NCBI GenBank assembly: GCA_028826165.1
Contig: JAPDFW010000136.1
Location: 504,501-568,500, forward strand
Length of the DNA stretch: 64,000 nucleotides
From: Anaeramoeba ignava
Lineage: Eukaryota; Metamonada; Anaeramoebidae
Reading direction: 5' to 3'
A model generated the notes under the pieces. That model did no database searches, was not told where the DNA came from, and saw nothing but the letters and a program-made list of their open reading frames with translations. Below, in pieces: positions 58,437 through 64,000 of the stretch (position 1 is its first letter; each line of letters starts with the position of its first letter). The position numbers and the translations under genes are program-made.

Positions 58437-60277
58437 ATGAATTTAGAAAAGAGAATTGGAAAAGAAAAAAAAAAAGTTATTTAAGAATTATTTGAGTCGA
58501 ATTAGGTTTTCTTTTTATTTCATTTTCTTTTTTTTTTTTTTAATCAAAAGAAGTAAATTGGTTCGAAATAATTTTATAATTTTTTCTATTCTAAATTGAT
58601 TTTAAATTGATTTTAAATTGATTTTAAAATAATTCCACTTTTTAATTAATAAATTTTAAATTAATTCTAAATTGATTTTAAATTGATTTTAAATTAATTT
58701 TAAATTGATTATTTTAAATTGATTTTAAATTAATTCCACTTTTTAATTAATAAATATTAATTGATTTTAAATTGATTTTAAATTGATATTAAATTGATTA
58801 TTTTAAATTGATTATTTTAAATTGATTTTAAATTGATTTTAAATTAATTTTAAATTAATTTTGAATTGATTTTAAATTGATTTTAAATTGATATTAAATT
58901 GATTTTAAATTGATATTAAATTGATTTTAAATTGATATTAAATTGATTACTTTAAATTGATTATTTTAAATTGATTTTAAATTGATTTTAAATTGATATT
59001 AAATTGATTTTAAATTGATATTAAATTGATTTTGAAATAATTCCACTTTTTAATTAATAAAGATTAAATTGATTATTTTAAATTAATTCCACTTTTTAAT
59101 TGATTATTTTAAATTGATTATTCTAAATTGATTTTAAATTGATTTTGAAATAATTCCACTTTTTAATTAATAAATATTAAATTGATTATTTTAAATTGAT
59201 TTTAAATTGATTTTAAAATAATTCCACTTTTTAATTAATAAATATTAAATTGATTTTAAATTGATTTTAAATTGATTTTAAATTGATTATTTTAAATTGA
59301 TTATTTTAAATTGATTTTAAATTGATTATTTTAAATTGATTATTTTAAATTGATTTTAAATTGATTTTAAATTGATTATTTTAAATTGATTTTAAATTAA
59401 TTCCACTTTTTAATTAATAAAGATTGAATTGATTTTAAATTGATTTTAAATTGATTATTTTAAATTGATTATTTTAAATTGATTATTTTAAATTGATTTT
59501 AAATTGATTATTTTAAATTGATTTTGAATTGATTATTTTAAATTGATCTTAAATTGATTTTGAATTGATTTTAAATTGATTTTGAATTGATTTTAAATTG
59601 ATTTTAAATTGATTTTGAATTGATTTTAAATTGATTTTAAATTGATTTTAAATTGATTTTAAATTGATTTTAAATTGATTTTAAATTGATTTTAAATTGA
59701 TTTTAAATTGATTTTAAATTGATTTTAAATTGATTTTGAATTGATTCTAAATTAATTCCACTTTTTAATTAATAAAGATTAAATTGATTATTTTAAATTG
59801 ATTATTTTAAATTGATTTTAAATTAATTATTTTAAATTGATTTTAAATTGATTTTAAATTGATTTTGAATTGATTTTAAATTGATTTTGAATTGATTTTA
59901 AATTAATTCCACTTTTTAATTAATAAGTATTAAATTAATTATTTTAAATTAATTATTTTAAATTGATTTTAAATTGATTTTGAAATAATTCCACTTTTTA
60001 ATTAATAAATATTAAATTGATTATTTTAAATTGATATTAAATTGATTATTTTAAATTAATTCCACTTTTTAATTAATAAAGATTAAATTGATTTTAAATT
60101 GATTTTAAATTGATTTTTTTTATTTAAACGTGTTTAACTCAATTTTTTGAAATAAATAAATCATTAAAACAAAAATAAAAAAAAAAGCAAAAAAAAAATT
60201 TTTTTAAATTCTTTTTTTCATTTTCATTTTCATTTTTTTTCTTTCTCTAAAAAAAAAATTTAATAATTATAATTAAA
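58437..60277. repeat. composite intergenic array with recurrent AATAAA-bearing block
   Basis: Between the fimbrin stop and the NAE1 start. After a 3' flank (58437-58590), about 58590-60115 is built of AAATTGATTTT (11 bp) and AAATTGATTATTTT units. These are interrupted roughly every 65-350 bp by a conserved block ATTCCACTTTTTAATTAATAA (near 58635, 58735, 59041, 59151, 59221, 59400, 59755, 59907, 59990 and 60060, with a shortened copy near 59088). Most copies contain AATAAA. No coding segment was found; 60116-60277 is the plain AT-rich NAE1 upstream sequence. Confidence 0.85.
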
Positions 60278-63026
60278 ATGTTAGATGAGAAAAGTCAAAG
60301 ATATGATCGACAACTAAGATTGTGGGGAACAAAAGGACAATCAAGTCTTGAGAATGCAAGGATTTGTGTTATTAATGCGAATGCAACTTCAACTGAAACA
60401 TTAAAGAATTTAGTTTTACCAGGAGTTGGTCATTTTACAATTGTTGATAATGCTAAAATTACTTCAAGAGATCTTGGAACTAATTTTTTTATTACTTCTG
60501 ATTCAATTGGAAAACCAAGAGCAGAAATTACTAAAGACCTTCTTTTAAAGCATAATCCAAATGTTATAGGAGAAGCTGTTGTCGAGGTTTGTTTGCAAAT
60601 TCGTTTTTAAATTAAAATTAAAAATCAAAATTAAATTCAAAATTAAAATTAAAATTCAAAATTAAAATTAAAATCAAAATTAAAATTAAATTAAAATCTA
60701 AATTAAAATTAAAATTAAAATTAAAATTAAAAATTAAAAATTAAAATTAAAATTAAAATTAAAATTAAAATTAAAATTAAAAATTAAATCAAAAATTAAA
60801 TTAAATCAAAATTAAATTAAATTAAAATCAAATCAAAATCAAAATTAAAATTCAAATTAAATCAAAAATTAAAATTAAAATTAAATCAAAAATTAAAATT
60901 AAAATTAAAATTCAAAATTAAATTAAAAATCAAAATTAAAAATTAAAATCAAAATTAAAATTAAAATTAAAATTCAAATCAAATTAAATTTAAATTAAAA
61001 TTAAAATTAAATTTAAATCAAAATTAAAATTAAAATTAAATTAAAATTAAAATTAAAATTAAAATTAAATTAAAATTAAATTTAAAATTAAATTAAAATT
61101 AAATTTAAAATTAAAATTAAAATTAAATTAAAATTCAAAATCAAAATTAAAATTCAAAATCAAAAATTAAAATAAAATCAAAAATTAAAATTAAAATTAA
61201 AATTAAATCAAAATTAAAATTAAAATTAAATCAAAAATTAAAAATCAAAAATAAAAATTAAATTAAATTTAAAATCAAAATTAAAATTAAAATCAAAATT
61301 AAAATTAAAATTAAATCAAAATTAAAATTAAATTAAAATAAAATTAAATTCAAATTAAAATTAAAATTCAAAATTAAATCAAAATTAAAATTAAAATTAA
61401 AATTAAAATTAAAATTAAATTAAATTAAAATTAAAATTAAATTCAAAATTAAAATTAAATTTAAATTTAATTCAAAATCAAAATTAATCTTTTTGTTTAG
61501 GATCCTCGAGCTTTAATTAACGAAAAAATTGAATTTTTCGAAAAATTTACATTAATAATTGTATCTAAACTTGAAAGACCTTTACTTGTTAAATTAGCTA
61601 AAAAATGTTGGGATTTGAGCATTCCTTTAATCTCAATCAAAAGTGTTGGATTTATCGGATATTTAAGAATCATTTCCCCTGAACACACCGTTATTGAAAC
61701 TAAACCTGAAAATCCACCATTTGATTTTAGAATTAATGATCCTTTCCCCTCATTATTAGAACATTGCAATAGCATCAAAATGGAAGAACTTGATGAAGAA
61801 TATCGTGCACACGTTCCTTATGTTATTATTCTTGTCAAGGCAATCCAAGATTGGAAACAAAAGGTTGATATTTTTTCAAATTATATAAAAAGAAAAATAT
61901 CTCAAAATTTATATTTATATTTATTTCTCTTCATTTTTAAAAGCATGACGGAAAACTTCCAAAAACAAGAGATGAACAAAATGAATTTAAAAAGGCTGTT
62001 TACTCTTTCAAACTCAGAAACGAAGAATATAATGTTGACGAAGCCTTTGCAAATGCTTATAAGGCATGGGCAGAATACTCAATTCCATCAGATACTCAAC
62101 AAATTATTGACGATGAAAAATGCAACCAAATGAATGAAAAAACTACTCCGTTTTGGGTTTTGGCTCGTGCTGTTAGAGATTTCGTAAAGGAAGAAGGAAA
62201 AGGATATCTTCCTCTTCTCGGAACAATCCCAGACATGACAGCTGATACAAACAGCTTTTTAGCTCTCCAGAAAGTGTATAATTTTAAAAAAAAATTTTGA
62301 AATCACATGACATGAACAAATTAAATGAAACTGTTTTTTTTTCTTTTTGAAAAATTTGATTTAATTAGTTATAAAGATCAAGCAAATCGTGAGATCGATA
62401 TTATTCAAAAGAAAGTCGTTGAACTTCTCGAGAAAATTGGAAAAAAACCAGAATCTATTGAACGGGAATATATTGAATTATTTTGCAAAAATGTTATGAA
62501 TCTCCAAATGTTTAGATTCGGTTCATTAGCCGAAGAATTAGATCCAAAAAAATCCAAAATTTCTAGATATGGTAAAAATTTTATTGAATAATAATAATAA
62601 AAAAAAGAAGAAGAAGGAGAATTTATAAATAATTTATAAATAAATATTTCAAAAGATTTCGAAATGGAAAGCGAAGGAAGTACAGCAACATTCTATCTCT
62701 ATCTCCAATCATCAGAAATTTTCAACGAGAAGTATGGAAGATATCCAGGCGAAAATACAAAAGAATGGGAAAAAGATGTTCCACTTTTAAAAGAAATCAC
62801 ACTCCAATATTCCAAAGAATTTGGTCTTCCAGAAACAGTTGTTAGAGACGCAGAATCTACTGAATTTTGCCGATATGGAAATTGTGAGCTTCATAATATT
62901 GCAGCAATTATCGGAGGAATCACTGCTCAAGAATCAATCAAATTACTCACTTCTCAACTTCCTTCTTTGGATAACACTTTTATTTTCAATGGAACTCAAT
63001 GTTCTGGATTGAAACTTAAAATTTAA
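60278..63026 (+). CDS. NAE1: NEDD8-activating enzyme E1 regulatory subunit (APPBP1/ULA1)
   Basis: Non-catalytic half of the NEDD8 E1, partner of UBA3, needed for cullin neddylation. Exons are 60278-60586, 61501-61863, 61944-62275, 62369-62571 and 62656-63026 (1578 nt, 525 aa; human 534). Introns are 914, 80, 93 and 84 nt. The Rossmann adenylation half begins KSQRYDRQLRLWGTKGQSSL and has LKNLVLPGVGHFTIVDNAKI and NFFITSDSIGKPRAE. Exon 2 gives VGFIGYLRIISPEHTVIETKP; exon 3 gives DGKLPKTRDEQNEFKKA, TPFWVLARAVRDFVKEEGKG and LPLLGTIPDMTADT; exon 4 gives KIGKKPESIE and RFGSLAEE; exon 5 gives YGRYPGENT, ESTEFCRYGNCELHNIAAII, GGITAQESIK and the FNGTQCSG end. No region is missing. The third-exon donor was fixed at GTATAA because only that phase gives LQKVYKDQANRE. 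Confidence 0.94.
60587..61500 (+). repeat. repeat-filled intron 1 of NAE1 (914 nt)
   Basis: Donor GTTTGT and acceptor TTTTTGTTTAG. Units AAATTAAAATT, AAATCAAAATT and AAATTCAAAATT. The body has C variants but no G seen between the first 20 nt and the acceptor. Confidence 0.85.
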
Positions 63027-63245
63027 ACAAAAAATCAAAAAAAATCAAATCAAAAAAAATCAAAAAACAAGACAACTTCTTCTTCTTCTTCTTTTTTTTT
63101 CCTTTCATTTTGATTTTTTTCTCTTCTTTTTTTTTTTGGTTAAACCAATCAAAACAATTTCATTTCTTTTCTTTCTTTTCAACTAAAAAAAATAATCAAG
63201 AAACAAAACTTTTTCTTTTCTTTTCATTTCATTTCATGTTTCTTT

Positions 63246-64000
63246 TCAAAAATCCTCATTAAAATAATCTTCTGTTTCATTCTTATCTAAAACAGCAGCC
63301 CAACCAACAGAAGATTTCAAAGCTAAAGTTTTCTCGTCTTGATCAACACCAACAAAACCAGCATAAAATCGCATATTCACAATATCACCATTATCATTCA
63401 GAATAAAAGGAGCAGAAGAAAGACCCAAAGGGAAATGGTTCAGATTAACTTTCTTGTTTTTGCCTCTCATTCCTGGATTTTGGACATAACTTTCATCTAT
63501 CCAAAGATACGGGAAAAATGAGGTAATCCAACCATTAAGATAACGTGGACCAGAACCATGACCAGTTTTTTTACAAATTTTTTTCCAAAATTTCGGTTTG
63601 ATTTTTTCACCTTTTGCAGCTGAGACAAATTGGTCAAGAACGGGAAGCAAATGCTTAAGCCACCAGCTCATACCGAACTCAGAAAATTTCTCAGCTTTTG
63701 TTCTGATCGATATCCAGTCATCAACAGTCCCCAGCAGAGTAACCTCTGAAAGACCGCAAAGAAGATGGACGCTGTATTTAAAATATTTCTGCATAGCTTC
63801 CATCAAGATGATTTGCGAGGCGACTTTCTCGTTTTGTGTTGTTGTTGAGAAATTGGCCTCGATCAAGTCTTTTGTGTCTGATTTCAGGTTTTGATCGATA
63901 ATTTGAGTAAATTCGTTGATAACTCCCTGCCAATTATTATTTTCTTGATTCCTTTTGATTCCGTATTTGATTCCATCGATTTGGATCTCCTTTTTTCCAT
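63246..64000 (-). CDS. DUF4419-type protein, 5' part off the window
   Basis: Open frame from the right edge to a TAA at 63246 (about 250 aa), with no internal stop. The segment at the edge (GIKYGIKRNQENNNWQGVIN) continues in frame into the part that contains YFKYSVHLLCGLSEVTLLGT, DDWISIRTKAEKF, WWLKHLLPVLDQFVSAA, the Gly-rich TGHGSGPRYLNGWITSFFPY and MRFYAGFVGV. These match my recollection of the DUF4419 family, seen in fungi and protists, whose biochemical function is unknown. The product ends with an acidic tail. It converges with NAE1, with 219 bp containing a CTT-rich tract (63075-63100) between them. The upstream start or any further exon is outside the window. Confidence 0.65.
   Translation of the reverse strand, partial: GKKEIQIDGIKYGIKRNQENNNWQGVINEFTQIIDQNLKSDTKDLIEANFSTTTQNEKVASQIILMEAMQKYFKYSVHLLCGLSEVTLLGTVDDWISIRTKAEKFSEFGMSWWLKHLLPVLDQFVSAAKGEKIKPKFWKKICKKTGHGSGPRYLNGWITSFFPYLWIDESYVQNPGMRGKNKKVNLNHFPLGLSSAPFILNDNGDIVNMRFYAGFVGVDQDEKTLALKSSVGWAAVLDKNETEDYFNEDF

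Noticed and set aside
1-64000. tRNA, rRNA or snRNA genes
   Set aside because: No cloverleaf with A and B box, rRNA core or snRNA-like GC-richer segment was recognised; a covariance-model search was not possible here.

Overview
This is a very AT-rich nuclear fragment from a free-living, probably amoeboid and flagellated, protist. The evidence is GT-AG introns throughout, the standard code (TAA and TGA both end genes), eukaryote-only genes (RNA polymerase III subunit, NEDD8-activating enzyme, oligosaccharyltransferase, Dbf4), many actin and Rho regulators, and a full-length axonemal-type dynein heavy chain. The lineage cannot be named from the sequence; an Anaeramoeba-like amoeboflagellate is only a guess.

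Layout, left to right: an alpha-actinin homologue running off the left edge (1-3719, -); a tandem DH-PH RhoGEF (3851-9353, -); a minimal Dbf4 (9468-10097, +); an unknown small membrane protein (10204-10773, -); a 12-bp-unit satellite (about 10800-12370); a dynein heavy chain in seven exons (12451-27787, -); a Yos1-like small membrane protein (28117-28759, +); a giant coiled-coil protein (29025-34866, +); aspartyl aminopeptidase (35082-38849, -); class I fructose-bisphosphate aldolase (39056-41393, -); a RhoGAP (41921-45661, +); Pol III subunit RPC6 (46056-48452, -); OST1/ribophorin I (48577-53006, +); a fimbrin with a long coiled-coil head (53403-58436, +); a repeat-filled gap (58437-60277); NAE1/APPBP1 (60278-63026, +); and a DUF4419-type gene running off the right edge (63246-64000, -). 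Gene models were assembled by hand from reading frames, splice sites and remembered family patterns. Summed exon lengths are multiples of three for every complete model except the coiled-coil gene, which carries one extra base.

The outstanding item is a 303-residue intein inside the dynein heavy chain (19765-20673). It splits the Walker A loop of AAA2 exactly between GK and ST. It has splicing blocks A, B, F and G but a LAGLIDADG endonuclease that has lost both catalytic acids. In the same gene the AAA1 Walker A loop is split by two introns around an 18-nt microexon, so two nucleotide-binding loops of one motor are interrupted, one at RNA level and one at protein level.

The second theme is the introns. 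Genes are packed about 100-500 bp apart, but most introns longer than about 350 nt are filled almost to the splice sites with a short tandem repeat, each intron having its own unit. In most of them the sense strand carries C but almost no G, whichever genomic strand the gene is on. Two coding regions carry apparent single-base frameshifts inside protein repeats (near 1025-1031 and near 33050).
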